NCBI RefSeq assembly: GCF_030272615.1
Contig: NC_081410.1
Span: 121,272,640-121,336,639 of the forward strand
Direction of reading: 5' to 3'
Origin: Cryptomeria japonica
Lineage: Eukaryota; Streptophyta; Pinopsida; Cupressales; Cupressaceae
Length of the DNA: 64,000 bases
Part shown: in pieces, positions 1 through 11,820 of the stretch
Layout: the number at the start of each line of letters is the position of its first letter
Numbering within the stretch: the first letter of the stretch is position 1
The notes under the pieces: generated by a model
What the model was told of the DNA's origin: nothing
The model's database searches: none
The model's input: only the letters and a program-made list of their open reading frames with translations
Translations under genes and position numbers: made by a program

Positions 1-960
1 CATTTTTTGTCTTTCTTCTTTGTTACTACGTAAATTGTGTTCCACTCCATCTCCCTCTTGTACAAGTAATCCGTCGATGTATCCCAACTAATTTTGTCTT
101 TTGTGGGACGTTCATCCCAGTTGCTTGATGCACACCACATGAGGAAAGGGTACAACAACAATTTAGACCTACCAACATGGATCCAATCACCATTATGGGC
201 TACTAAACCCTTGCCTGATTGCGCCATTACTATAAAATAATTCATTGCATACATCCACTCTTCCCTCACATGCTCTTGCATAACCTAGTGCACATCTTCC
301 TCCTCCCCCATCTCTACACCCCAAGCCATGAATAGGACACAATATCTATATTGGTACGATATCAATACTCATACTCCATGTATCCCTCCTCGAGAAAAAT
401 GTCCATTACTTGTGTGAACAAAGGTTCTTCGATTTTAAAGATACTCCTCAACCTCTTCTTTGATATTTTTCTAAGGAATGTCGACTGTTGCTTCTATGTA
501 ATCAAAGAAAAGTTGTCTTGCATGCTCTGCTAGGGGAAGAGCACTAGTATCCATCATAGCTAACTTCACGCACCCAGAGATCCTAAACGGTACATTGGAT
601 TTTGATATTTTTTTAGTTGTCTTTGTATGTGACTTAACTACTTATAGCTATTGTTCTAGCTTTTGAGTAGTAACGATGCATATTGTGGGATCAGTTATGC
701 GCACAAAGGTCAAAAAGTACACATTTCAAAGTGTCGCCTGATACCTAATTAAAGATGTTCTAGTAATCGTCCACTCAAAATCGCCAATACTTGTGGACAA
801 ATGTCACAATGGTTTTGCACAAATGTTCCAATAATGGTGCACAAATGGGCCAATTATGAACAAAAATTGACAAAAAGTGATCGGCTATTGGTACATGTGA
901 AATTTATTAATAGGCTTTTCAAAAATTAAAACTATGACGACTATTGGGGGTCACTATGAC
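1..960 (-). pseudogene. Unidentified decayed coding sequence, runs off left edge
   Basis: I do not recognise this protein. Reading the minus strand leftward from about 960, protein-like stretches follow one another with in-frame stops and frame changes. They include FEWTITRTSLIRYQATL, then DPTICIVTTQKLEQ, then EHARQLFFDYIEATVDIP, and near 140-195 GDWIHVGRSKLLLYPFLMW, followed by a Lys-rich end at the window edge. The mix of charged and aromatic residues with few low-complexity runs suggests former coding sequence rather than chance. No catalytic signature of a reverse transcriptase, integrase or transposase is visible. It could be part of a transposon-carried ORF or a host pseudogene. It is certainly broken. 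Confidence 0.35.
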
Positions 961-2099
961 AATAAGTGTGCGGTTATTAGAAATATGATGGATACTAGGC
1001 TCTTCCCCTATGCTACACCACTCGTCGCTCTTCTTGTTCTCACCTCTCAAAACTTCTCTAGGCAGTATGAGAGAAATAACATCCTTGTCATTAAAAATAC
1101 TCCCATCAATCTATTCGTAATAATTACCCTTTACTTACCATAATGATCTCTACAAATGATGGCATACAAGCGATCTTAAACCTCGAAATGAATTTCTCGG
1201 TAATCTTCCCACATCTCATCTAACTGACTCTTATTAAATGATACCACTAGCTTGGACAGGGTGTTCTCTAGTGTGTTCCCACACCATAATGTGTAGGATA
1301 CTTTGAAGTCATTAAATGAAACTAATCAATTCCTATAATTTTGATATATATTCAATTTCCAGGCTACCCCATCCCCCTTTATTGTTGATTTATAACTATT
1401 AAAGAATCTACCTCCAAGTGTAGTTTTGAAATGGTTAATTTTTTCACCATTTTGATGACAAAAAATGCAGCTTGTGCTTCAACCTCATTGTTTGATCCTT
1501 CTATCAACTTCTTGGCTCGCATTGCAACGATACTACTAGTCCAGTCCTAGGCTACATATTTCGCCCTTGAGGGGCTCGAGTTATCTTTTAACACCCCATC
1601 AAAGTTTACTTTGACCCATCTGTTTATTGGTTTGATCCATTCAACAACTCTATTTTCCTTCTCATTTGGATAAACCTAGGTAGGCCCATTAATATACCAT
1701 GACTATATCAATTTTTTTTTTTTAAATAATGGTATATAATTTTAAATTCGATATGACTGTGATTTTGATAAATATCATAAAAAATGAGTTATAAAATTTA
1801 CCATAAAGATAGTTTAAACTTAAATTTTCTTATTTTTCATGTTTTTCTAAGCTAACATTTATGACAAAATGTAAAAGTTAGGTTTCAATCAAAGACATCT
1901 TTGAGCCTACTTTACCAACATCCCTCTAAAAATAGATATGCTACTCGTAAGACAAAATAAATTACTCTACATAAATAAAAAATAAAATAATTCTCAAATA
2001 ATTTCAACCTAAAATAAACTACATTTATTTAAGAGTTAATTTATTAATTGTTTAAAAAATATTTTCATTTAATTTTTATTTTTTTTAATATTAAATATA
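961..2099. other. AT-rich spacer without recognised genes
   Basis: No coding stretch, RNA gene or element end could be supported here. From about 1700 to 2099 the sequence is strongly AT-rich with long T and A runs. The T runs near 2040-2090 could be the poly-A tail (read on the minus strand) of the LINE to the right. Confidence 0.5.
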
Positions 2100-2598
2100 G
2101 ACAGAAAAAACCTGTACATCATCAAATTGCTATCACAGTATCAGGTAAACAGACCAAGAAGCAGTATGAGATTTCCTATTAGTTATGCACATAGCACTAC
2201 AGTGAAAATGGGCCTATATAGTGACTCCTACTATTCCTGACCATATACATTGACTCGTACATTGATTAAGTATATAAGATCATACAATGCTTAACCATAC
2301 AAAATAAGACTAGTACATGACTCAAATAACATTGCCCAAAGTTTAGTTGTCAACCCAAGTAGTCCACCACATGGGGCCTTCCATCCAGATGATGATTTTA
2401 TTCCAATTTACTGCTCCCATTGCAACTAGTTGTTGAGCCTGGTATTCTTTTTTCACTCACTTGCCTTCATTAATTTCATGCATACACGCTTCCAGAGCAT
2501 TGACAAATGAGGATCTTTCCACCTTAAACTTGGACTAGGTGTATCCATGGGAGAGATATGAGAGGTAAACTCTGGTTGTGCCATTTTCAATGAACCGC

Positions 2599-4880
2599 TC
2601 AAACTTTTTCACTGAAAGCCTCATCACACTTGTGACTTGCAATGCACCATTGTAAAAAATGATAAAGACTCAATAAGCAATCTACCCTTTCCTTGAAATT
2701 TATCTTCATTCCCGAGTGACCAAATAGCCCAAAACATTTTCCCTGATAAAAGAGCCCAGAAAATATTATTGTCCTTCTTAATACCATTAATGAACCCAAA
2801 CATAACATCATAGTAAGAAAATTTATTAGAGAAATTGATACCAAAAAGATTCCAAATTTCCTTGGCCACAATACATTAAAAAAAAATGCTTAATGGATTC
2901 TAAGACTCTGTAAATACTGTAGATACCATTAGTCTATTGCAAAATCTTGATAGGCAATCTGTGCAAAATGAATAACCACTTGAACCCTTTTTTGATGGGC
3001 ATGATAACATTGTGCCACAACCCAGTGGTAAAAACTTTTTGCTAGCTATTATTGTTGCAATTCAAGTTCCAAACAAAATTAATATGATTAATCAGGTCAA
3101 TATTACAACAAAGAGTATTATAAACAAATTTAGCCTTGGTGTTCATCAACAAGGTACCATCCATCCATGTGAAAAATGTGAACCTGTTTTCTACCACTGA
3201 ACACTGCTTGGGAAGACATTTTATAAGAGACATTTAACTAAGTGATGGGTCTCCAAAATTTAATAAGGGACTTGTCCCCATATTTGGGGAGTAGCTTAAT
3301 TACCTCTTTATTAATCTCAGCTCTTAGAGAACCTTTTTTAAGGCTTCCTCATACACCTGTAACATGTCCAATCCTATCCACTCTTTAACGTCCTTATAGA
3401 ATTCAGTAGGTAAACCATCAAGGCCTAGGGCCTTGTCATTGTTAAGAGTGACAATGGCCTTAAGGATTTCCTCAATTGAGATTGTCTTCTTGAGCATACT
3501 AGCCTCCTTATTCGATTTTTTTTTTGGAATAAGTGTTTTGCACATGTCCCTTGCAAGATGACTAGATGAGGCATTTCCCTAAAAGGAAAATAATTTCTTA
3601 TAGTAGAGAAAGAATGCATCTTTAATGTCATTGTTGTCCACCAACTCTTTGCCTTCTTCCCAAACTCTATCAATCCTTTCTTTGAACTCCTTCTATCTTA
3701 GGAGGTTAAATAAAAATTTAGAACCCTTGTCCCCCTGTTCTAACCAATTAATCCTAGCCCTTACCTTGATTGCTTAGATCTTATGATTCTAAATTCCCCT
3801 AAGAGAGTTTCTAGTTTGAGACAACAATTGCATTAGATCTTGATTGGCGGGGTCCATTTGAGTTTGAGCTTCCAACCTCATAAGGTTGTCAACCAAATCC
3901 CTTTCAAGTTTCCTCTCATCCTTAGCTTTTTTCTTGCCTATTGTCTACAACAAGATCCTCCAACTATTCACATTTTTGTTCCATCTATCAATGGTTGAAC
4001 CAACATGGTAGTCCCATTTGTTAATCTATTTAATCATATAGATAACACATCTAACATCCTAGTCCTCAAGAAGGCTAGTATTGAGGATGAAATTATCCTC
4101 CCTCTTAATAGGCATGCCAACATTTGAGTTTAATGCAATGTGTGCTTTGATAGGATGGTAATCCAATAGGGTGTAGGGGTATACCCTAACAGTGGAACCA
4201 TCATCCTCTAGTTGGAAGGAGAGTAAATCTTTGTTAGCATAGAATCTATCAAGCCTACAATATATTATTCATCTTCCTTGCTAGTAGTTACACCAGGTAT
4301 ACCATATGGACCCATATTCACTCTTCTTTCCTTCAAGGGGATCAAATAACCTAAGTTTATCCTTCATCCTAGCTCAGTATAGTTTCTCCCCACATTTCCA
4401 CTCCAGCTCTAGGCCTCCTGACTTATCTTCCTAATTCTCAATCATGTTGAAGTCTCCTCCAATAATCATGGGACATCCTAGAGAGTACACAACCACTTCC
4501 ACAAAACAATCATTTCTCTGCAATCATTCGATGCATAAAGGGAGCATACCCCAAATTTAGTATCCAAATTGCAAACAATGGCCCACACAACTCTATTACA
4601 AGGGGAGCATCCATTATTCACAACCTTATTTTTCCACTTGCCCCCTATCAAAATGACTGCTCCCCCCTTGCCTTTGTTATGATTGGTAGAAAAATGGGGT
4701 GGCATCCTTCTAGATAAACTTAAGGTTCATATCCAATGTGAACTTGGTGGCTTTAACTTCTTGCAACATCAATATATCAATAAGCTTATGTTGCATTTGA
4801 AACCTCTTGATAATATGTTTCCTGTCTGGGGTCTCAAGACCCCTACCATTCCAAGTTCTAAATACAGTTTAAATTCATGA
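2599..4880 (-). pseudogene. LINE ORF2: endonuclease, RT start, zinc-binding tail
   Basis: ORF2 of L1 elements is an endonuclease plus reverse transcriptase. Near 4870-4740 the minus strand reads WNGRGLETPDRK and then LQEVK, matching the start of the AP-endonuclease domain, where the Glu of LQExK is catalytic. A later endonuclease part is at 4705-4478. The conserved RT entry motif, seen as NNDKALGLDGLPTEFYK, is at 3545-3324. Instead of the RT palm, the next recognisable part is the C-terminal RT-associated zinc-binding region (2871-2599, with FWAIWSLGNEDKF). The palm has been deleted and frames are shifted, so the copy is inactive. Confidence 0.7.
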
Positions 4881-4886
4881 GAAATA

Positions 4887-6919
4887 TTATTGAATGATAT
4901 CCGTGGCAACCTGAAAGTTGTCAAAACATTTAGGAAGTTCCTTATTAATATCCTTCTTCTTAGGCAGAGTAGACTGCTTTCCTTTAGGTCTCCCCCTCTT
5001 CCTCTTGGCTTTAGTGAAGATGCCATTACCAATGGGAATCAACACCTCACATTCATCCTTCTTGTTCCTTTTGGCTAGACATGACAATTGATCCTCTCTA
5101 GGGATCGACTCATTGGATACTGACCCAATTTCCAGGTAAGACTCTAATGGATGAGTTTCATAATTATCTACTTGAAGGCTCACCTTGGCTTTATCATATA
5201 TGATAATGCCCAGGTTTTGGTTTTTGTAAGAAGCCTCATTTCCTATAAGAGGATCGACAGTAATGATGTTACAAAAAGAATCATCTTTGTCAACACCAAC
5301 ATTATGGTTATCATTGGAAAGATTCAATTCTCTGTGAGGTTAGACTAAAGGAGTAACCTGCATATCGCCAAGGGGAGGAGAATCACCATCAATTTCACCA
5401 TCTTGAGGGGTCTCATTGTGAGATTCCACAAGAGTGTTCAAATTATTTGAGAGTTTCAAGGGAGAAAACCTCCCATTAGGGATAGGAAGATAAACTGTCT
5501 CACCCAACATCACAAAGGATTGTCTCCTTTCTTTGATATCCCTAACCATGGTTTTGAGAATAAAACACTTATTTCTTTTAGTCACACTAATCATTGGCGA
5601 CAATGATTGAGAGTCATTGTCCATTAGAACCGAGATAGGATCAATGGGAGGTGGTACTATAGAGGATTGTGTGATTTCCATCGAACAATTTGTATTCTTC
5701 TTAAGCTTTTTTAGGGCAAGCTGTTGAGCATTCTTGCACATGGACTTGTGAACCTTGTGTTGGATAAACTGGTCATGCAGTTCCTTCTTATTGTCTCTTA
5801 TTTGAGATAACAAGATAACAATGAAAAAATGAGGCAAGGGGCTAGCATTGAATTCTCCAATTTTAAGGGATTTATAAAAAATGGGCAGAGTAGTGACAAC
5901 AACCCTCACTGCCTCCTTCAAAGAATTGAGGTGTTCCAACATCGGTGGTTGAGTATCACTTGCAAAATACTCAATTGAAGTCTAAGAAGATGGAACTAGA
6001 TTACTACCATCTTCTCTCAGGGGACCCCCCTTAGGGGACCTATTAGGTTTATCAGGAGGTTTTCGCTTGGATAAAATGGACAATTCCTCTGAATATGGCC
6101 TTCTTGTCTGCAGAGAAAATAAACATTAATTCCACCAAGGGCTTCAATAATGTAGACCAAGGGGTCATCATCGACCTTGATTTCTAAGAACTTGGGGAGA
6201 TCTTTCCTAGGATTAACAGATATTAACACTCTAGCATCCATAGGAGGAACCAAAGATTGGGTGTTATCCACCCTAAGCAACTTGCCAGTTGATCCCAACA
6301 ACTAGGGTATGAAGTTCCAAATAAGAGGGGGTAGGTTTTTAACCACAATCCACCTAGGACAAGATAGAGTCAATATCTCATCATAAATAACCTTGAGTGA
6401 CCATTTGAGAGCCCTAAAGGTACAATTTCCAATAGACCAAAATTGTTTTTCAAACACTACCACTTGGGATTAAGGGTCATTGAAAAAAATAATAAAAAGC
6501 CCTTTTTGGATCATTGTGCAAAATGAAAAATGAAAACCTAATCTTTTCATTCAAATATTTTTAAACCATTCATCTAAGAATTTGCAGGCTAGGCTCTTAG
6601 TAATATCCATGGCTATGAGAAACACAACCACATTTTTCAACTGTAACTTCTCATTATTTAAAGCATCTATCATTTCAGTATTAGGAGAAATAGCAAGGCT
6701 AGACACATGTAGGGTAGTTTGCTTACTTGTTCCTCCTCTTGACTGGCCATTACCTACGAAAAGAGAGACCAAATTGGCATCAAATTTCGCAGAACTAGGC
6801 ACAAAAAATGGGTTTAGATTAAAGCTGATTTGAAGGATTTGATGCCATTTACAAGGGCATCTTCTTTATTATTAACACGAGGAGCTGAATTAATATCCTC
6901 ATTGCTAGGAGTCTCACCC
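4887..6919 (-). pseudogene. LINE ORF1 (nucleic-acid-binding protein), broken
   Basis: ORF1 proteins of plant L1 LINEs bind element RNA. The minus-strand start at 6919 reads MGETPSNED. An N-terminal part (6802-6551) is followed by WIVVKNLPPLIW near 6360-6330. Next comes the typical arrangement of a bound-ligand segment (STGKLLRVDNTQ) and a CCHC knuckle, CRQEGHIQRNC (6130-6090). The C-terminal half (5942-5340 and 5327-4887) ends in the basic AT-hook-like KRKRGRPKGK. Stops and frameshifts separate these blocks, so no intact product is possible. The assignment rests on this order of motifs. Confidence 0.65.
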
Positions 6920-7110
6920 ATACGAGCGCATTAATCACACCTAACCTCGCAAACTAGAAGAGCCAACCAACATGAACAAGAATTAATGTAGAGAGGAAAG
7001 ACAAGAACAAGCAAGATAACTTGCCTTGGTGGAGGTTGTATGACCTCCTCCACACCCTTGTGGAAGACCCCTGTGCTAGGGTGAAACCCTAATAGGAATT
7101 ACCTCAAAAT

Positions 7111-8105
7111 TGCATAGCAATCATTTTTCTTTAATTTTTTTTCAATAATTATTAATTATTTTATCATAATTTCTAATTTAATTTTTTTTTATAATAAATT
7201 TGTTATTTTATTTAAGATAATTGTCAATTCTTTGAAAAATATTCTTTTAATATTTTTACTGTGTTTCTTCCATTAAAAAATTTCATTCCAATATAATAAA
7301 ATAAATGAAAATAAAATTTCAATGAATAAAATAAAATTATTTTTTAATAATTATAAACTAAAACAAATCACATCTCTAAACATCCTGGAATTCTTTCATA
7401 TCTTAGCATTCTCTAAACATCTTGATGATGGATCAGAGAGTGCGATCGGAAATATTGATGCAAAAAAAAGTCACACAATCAAATCCAGAAAACAACTATA
7501 TATATAAATTACATATATTTATAATAAATAAAATATTAATGTAATCTGTTTGATTTATCAATAGAAGGCTCTACCCCCATAATGACAGAAATTACTTATT
7601 AAAATAAAAATAAAAATTATTTCTAATTTTATTGTTATCATATTTTAAAAGCAAATACTATGCCAATGCCTAGACTTGTTTAATATATAGATTACATACA
7701 TCTAAGACCAACTAATTGAATTATATGTATACTAATGTTTATTCAATTACTAAAACCTGGCGAAAATATATTTCCTTTACACTTATAAAAGTTATAAACA
7801 AAAAGGAACAGATAAATAATTAAATTCTGTAAGGTATTGGTCTACGCTAGCCTACCCAACTAACCACCCGGTTTTGTAATTTCTTTTGCAACAGGGTCCA
7901 ATGGAAATGATCATAACTTGACAATTTAACAGAATTCGATCTCGCTCCTCCAAAAAGTTCAAACAAAACAGAAAGCCATTTCGCCGCCTCGGCGGAGGTT
8001 CGAATCTCACATCTGTCACGTTCACAAAACATGTCAGGGGAGACCTAGGCTCGAATCCCAGATACCAATTTCATTTATTTTGATCCCTTTACCGATCAGA
8101 CCGCA
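7111..8105 (+). promoter_or_regulatory. TPLATE upstream region and probable 5' UTR
   Basis: This stretch precedes the TPLATE start codon. It is very AT-rich to about 7800 and then becomes more balanced. I see no convincing TATA box. Two tRNA-like internal-promoter motifs are present, GGTTCGAATCTC near 7997 and GGCTCGAATCCC near 8049, the second followed by AGATACCA. They may be SINE or tRNA relics within the 5' UTR. The transcription start cannot be placed from sequence alone. Confidence 0.4.
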
Positions 8106-8718
8106 ATGGACGCCATATTTGCACAGATCCAGTCGGATCTCCGTTCGAACGACGGGCTGCGTCAAGCGGGAGCCCTCCTGCAGGCCTTGCAACACTCGGC
8201 AGCTGGCAGAGATATCTCGTCTGTTTCAAAATGCGCCTGCGACGAAATCATCGCATCACCTGCCTCAGCCGTCTGCAAAAAGCTCGCCTTCGACCTCATC
8301 CGCTGCACGCGCCTCACTGCTGACCAGTGGGAAATAGTATGCAAAGGCATAAAAAATGACTTTGATTTTCCTGATCCTGACGTGACAGCTGCCGGGGTAT
8401 CCTTTCTGTCCGCGATTCCCTCCTACAGGCTCGGCAAGCTCATCACAGACTGTAGCAAAGAGATCACCAACTGCCTTGTATCTGAAAGCGACAAGCTTCG
8501 TTACGCAATTACTGAAACCCTAGGATCAATTCTCGCCCGGGACGATCTTGTAACTCTTTGTGAAAGTAATGTTAATTTATTGGACAAAGTAAGCTCCTGG
8601 TGGAAGCAAATTGGCAACAATATGCTGGATTCCTCTGATGCGGTCTCCACGGTCGCCTTTGAAGCCATAGGAAGGCTATTTCAGGAATTCAATTCCAAGA
8701 GAATGAGCCGTTTGGCAG
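8106..8718 (+). CDS. TPLATE: TPLATE exon 1 (endocytic TPLATE complex subunit)
   Basis: TPLATE is the adaptin/beta-COP-like large subunit of the plant-specific TPLATE complex. That complex acts with clathrin and AP-2 at the plasma membrane and at the cell plate. The start at 8106 opens with MDAIFAQIQSDLRSN, the recognisable N terminus of the family. It continues through AAGRDIS, SPASAVCKKLAFDLIR, FPDPDVTAA and ARDDLVTLCE to FNSKRMSRLAG. These residues form the start of the HEAT-like solenoid trunk. The exon ends at 8718 before GTAGGG, phase 1, and the Gly codon is completed by exon 2. There is no stop or frameshift. It reads as a functional exon, and the match to TPLATE is unambiguous by eye. 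Confidence 0.97.
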
Positions 8719-9256
8719 GTAGGGGAAGTTTTATTTTAGCACACATTGTTCTTAGAAGTTGTGATATACAGCGAGTTTCCTGGAATCAACCGCATAATAT
8801 TTAAATTGTCCCGGGGAATTCGTATTTTTTCTTGACGAGAACCTTTTTCGTTTTGTTTTTGTATTTGCTTCAGATTTTATATATAGAACCGAGATTGATG
8901 CAGGAAAACATTTCTCGAAGCTCTTCTGGATAGCTTGCGTATTACTTTTTGCCCTACGCAGGTTACGCAGTAGAGCTTCTTTAAAAGATTAATCAATATC
9001 ATATTGTAGAGTGTATATATATAGTTTCCTTTAATTAATTGAGTTCAATCTTCATTGTTAGAAAAGGTTTCTGGATCCAACTACATTGGAGTTTCTGGGA
9101 CCCTGGCAATGTTAAAAGTTCCAACGCAGTTTTATGGAATCCTTTTCTAATAATATGCCTCTGAAAGCTTAAAATCTCGGATCTTCATTTTCAAATGCCT
9201 AATGCATTTGTTAAAAAAATGATAGTATTAACAGCTAAAGTGTTCCCTATTGGCAG
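8719..9256 (+). other. TPLATE intron 1
   Basis: A 538-base intron with GT at 8719 and a TTGGCAG acceptor ending at 9256. It is T-rich and nothing else is recognisable in it. Borders are fixed by the reading frame across the split Gly codon (phase 1). Confidence 0.9.
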
Positions 9257-9777
9257 GGGATAAGCTTATTCCGAGTGAAAATTCTTTGGCAATTCGATCA
9301 AATTGGGTTATTGCCACAGCCAATTTTGTTTGGAGCGGACGTAATTTGCTTATAGCCAGGTCTTTAGTGCTTCCTGTGGAGAGCTTTAGGGTTACGGTAT
9401 ACCCTCTGGTTTATGCATCCAAGACAGTGGCATCTGGGGTTATTAAGGACCTGAAGAAGCTTTCTGGGAACGGCAGGGGCAATGATGGAAGCCCTATGGG
9501 TCCTTCCGAGTTTGATAATGCAGAGATAATGGTTGGAGTATCGGATGTGGTTTCGCACCTTGTACCATTTTTGAATTCGTTGGATCCAGCGTTGGTTTTT
9601 GAGGTGGGGATCAATTTACTTTCGTTGGCAGATGTCCCTGGAGGGAAGCCAGAGTGGGCTTTTGGGTCAATTACAGCAATCCTTACACTTTGGGATCGGA
9701 TGGAGTTTTCTGCAGCGCGAGAGAGCATTGTAAGGGCTGTGGCTACCAATCTGCAGTTGCTGGACATTCATGTGCAG
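9257..9777 (+). CDS. TPLATE: TPLATE exon 2
   Basis: This exon continues the solenoid trunk of TPLATE. It reads GDKLIPSENSLAIRSNW, then ARSLVLPVESFR, VGVSDVVSHLVPFLNSLDPA, ADVPGGKPEWAFGSITAIL, and ends TNLQLLDIHVQ. The order and spacing follow the known family sequence, with a shorter and variable Gly-rich linker (around 9460-9490) where other plants have an Ala-rich loop. It starts in phase 1 directly after the CAG acceptor and ends at 9777 in phase 0 before GTTTGT. No disruptions are present, so purifying selection is plausible. Confidence 0.96.
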
Positions 9778-11032
9778 GTTTGTAGAATCTGAAGAATTAG
9801 TTTTGTTTTGAGTGGCAGTAGCTTGTGGTTTTCTGTTCTTGATCCAGGTATTCATTTGTCATTGTTAGTACTATCAGTATAAAAGGCTAAGATGTTGTTG
9901 TAGTCATGAATATTACACAACCACCTCCCAGATATTGGAAGATCTAGTTGTCTGCTACTGCTATTTTCCTGCTTCAAGTGATGAATTTATATTTTGTTCT
10001 ACTTTTGTTTATTCATTCCTTCTCTTCTTGCTTCATTCTAAAGGCTCAAATGACCCAATGGTAAAATGTTTATAGATAATTTGTGATGTATATAAGCCTT
10101 TGCTCCTGCAAATCAGTCTAAAGGTTCAAATACTCTGTCCTGAACATCAACTCCTTTAGAAGGCACTATTCCTACAATTCATAGTCGGGGCTATAAATAA
10201 TAACAAGAAATACAGAAATTAGATATGAAAGAATTCGTGTTCACTCTATACCAAAATGATATGACACTGTTTTATAATTTATAATAAAAAACAGATACAA
10301 AAACTGGACGCCTTAGTAGAGCTTGTTTTGGACAACGAAAAGAAAAATCACTACCCCACTCAGCTTACCCCAACTCTAATACATCTGACCTGCTCTTCTT
10401 CCCAGATCACCTGCTTCATCCAGAAAAGAAAAAACTCTGCCCACAAAAGACAAAATTTCAATTGAAATCCAGAAAAGACAACTATGCGTTCCCAAAAGGG
10501 ATACCTTCCCAAGGATAAGTCCATAACAGCTGCCACTACAGGTCGCTACAAAACAAAATTCAACACAAACTAAATATAGGGAACCGACGGGAGAGCGGGG
10601 AACCCCCCATAAAGAGGCCAGTTAGATCAGTTTGCGATCCATGGCCTGTTGATTAAACCCGATTATGTAGAATTCTATCTGCTATCCTCAACATGATTCC
10701 TTCTAGATCATGCTATTTTGGCTAATTCGGATCGTCTTTACTTCCAAAACTATGTAGGTTTCTTGCAAACTTATCTTTACCTTTTGATTGTTTCTTTTCC
10801 CTTTGTGAAAAGGTAAAATAAAAAGACAATTGTGCTGTGTTTACTTGACTTTTTTGTGAAAGTCATAACTGAAGGATATGATGAAAAAATAAACATGTTT
10901 ACATGACACATCTCTTGTTGGATATTGCAGTGCACGTGTTTGTGTTAAATATTAAACCCTGAAATTGATACCTTTTCTCAAATACCACAGTAACAATAAG
11001 ATGGAACTTTGTTTTTTGTGATTTCTATACAG
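9778..11032 (+). other. TPLATE intron 2
   Basis: A 1,255-base phase-0 intron bounded by GTTTGT at 9778 and TATACAG ending at 11032. Apart from a SINE-like segment near 10041-10160 I see only AT-rich unique-looking sequence. One GC-rich patch lies around 10580-10625. Confidence 0.9.
10041..10160 (+). repeat. Possible tRNA-derived SINE fragment
   Basis: Inside intron 2, a box-A-like TGACCCAATGGTAA (10051) is followed about 80 bases later by a box-B-like AAGGTTCAAATAC (10131). The layout recalls a tRNA-derived SINE, but the spacing is wider than in a tRNA. No poly-A tail or target duplication was confirmed. Confidence 0.3.
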
Positions 11033-11629
11033 GTTTCTCTTTTTAGAAGATTGCTTCTTATGGTCAGAAATTTAAGAGCAGAATCAGATCGAATGCATGC
11101 TCTTGCTTGTATTTGTCGGACAGCTCTTTGTGTTGATCTTTTTGCTAAGGAGAGCGTACGTAGAGGGCAAAAACCACATGCTGGAACTGATATTACTTCA
11201 CTTTTTGAAGAACGGAGGATTAAAGAGGATTTAAACAATGTCATGAGTAATAGTTTGTTTCGAGAAGAATTGGTGGCTTCTCTAGTTGAAAGCTGTTTTC
11301 AGTTGTCCCTTCCTCTTCCTACACAGAAAAATTTGGGCACTGAAAGCAGAGTGATTGGAGCATTGGCTTATGGCACAGGTTATGGGGCAATGAACTGGAC
11401 AGAATCTGCATTGGAGGTTGTGGAAATTTGTAGGCCTTGTGTGAAATGGGATTGTGAAGGAAGAACATATGCAATGGACTGTTATTTGAAATTACTCGTG
11501 AGGTTGTGCCATATTTATGATACCAGGGGAGGTGTTAAGAAGGTTAAGGATGGAGCTTCACAGGATCAAATTCTGAATGAAACACGACTGCGTACTTTGC
11601 AACAGCAGCTTGTCAAAGACTTATCTGAG
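11033..11629 (+). CDS. TPLATE: TPLATE exon 3
   Basis: This exon covers the middle of the TPLATE trunk. It opens VSLFRRLLLMVRNLRAESDR and runs through MHALACICRTALCVDLF, RRGQKPHAGTDI and SLFREELVASLVESCFQLS. It continues with ESRVIGALAYGTGYGAMNW, RPCVKWDCEGRTYAMDCY and HIYDTRGGVKKVKDGAS, ending LVKDLSE. It is the most conserved stretch of the four exons by eye. It ends at 11629 in phase 0 before GTACAT. The next codons of the family (VNTPR) are found only at 59010, so the following intron is 47.4 kb. Confidence 0.97.
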
Positions 11630-11820
11630 GTACATGATTTCTTTTGTAGACTTTGTAGATGGAGTACATAGATAGTCCATTTCTTGCAAGTCCTTTTTTA
11701 TTATGCATTATTTACATCTTTGCAAAACCTTTTAATTAGATTTAAATTGGTTATGCGCTCACATCTGCAATTTCTAGTATTTTCTTTTAACCGAATGATG
11801 TTGCCAAGAGCTTTCATATA

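Larger units (their letters stand above)
2100..7110 (-). mobile_element. Degenerate L1-type plant LINE with internal deletion
   Basis: This is a non-LTR retrotransposon read on the minus strand. Its 5' leader lies near 7110-6920. It is followed by an ORF1 with a CCHC zinc knuckle, an endonuclease, the start of a reverse transcriptase (RT) and an RT-associated zinc-binding tail near 2600-2870. Only about 450 bases separate the RT start (3545-3324) from the tail (2871), so most of the RT, including the expected catalytic aspartate box, is missing. Frames are broken throughout. It lies upstream of TPLATE and is unrelated in function. Exact ends and target duplication were not found. Confidence 0.75.

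Noticed and set aside
7990-8075. Possible tRNA gene
   Set aside because: Only B-box-like motifs are present. No acceptor stem, anticodon arm or A box at correct spacing could be found.
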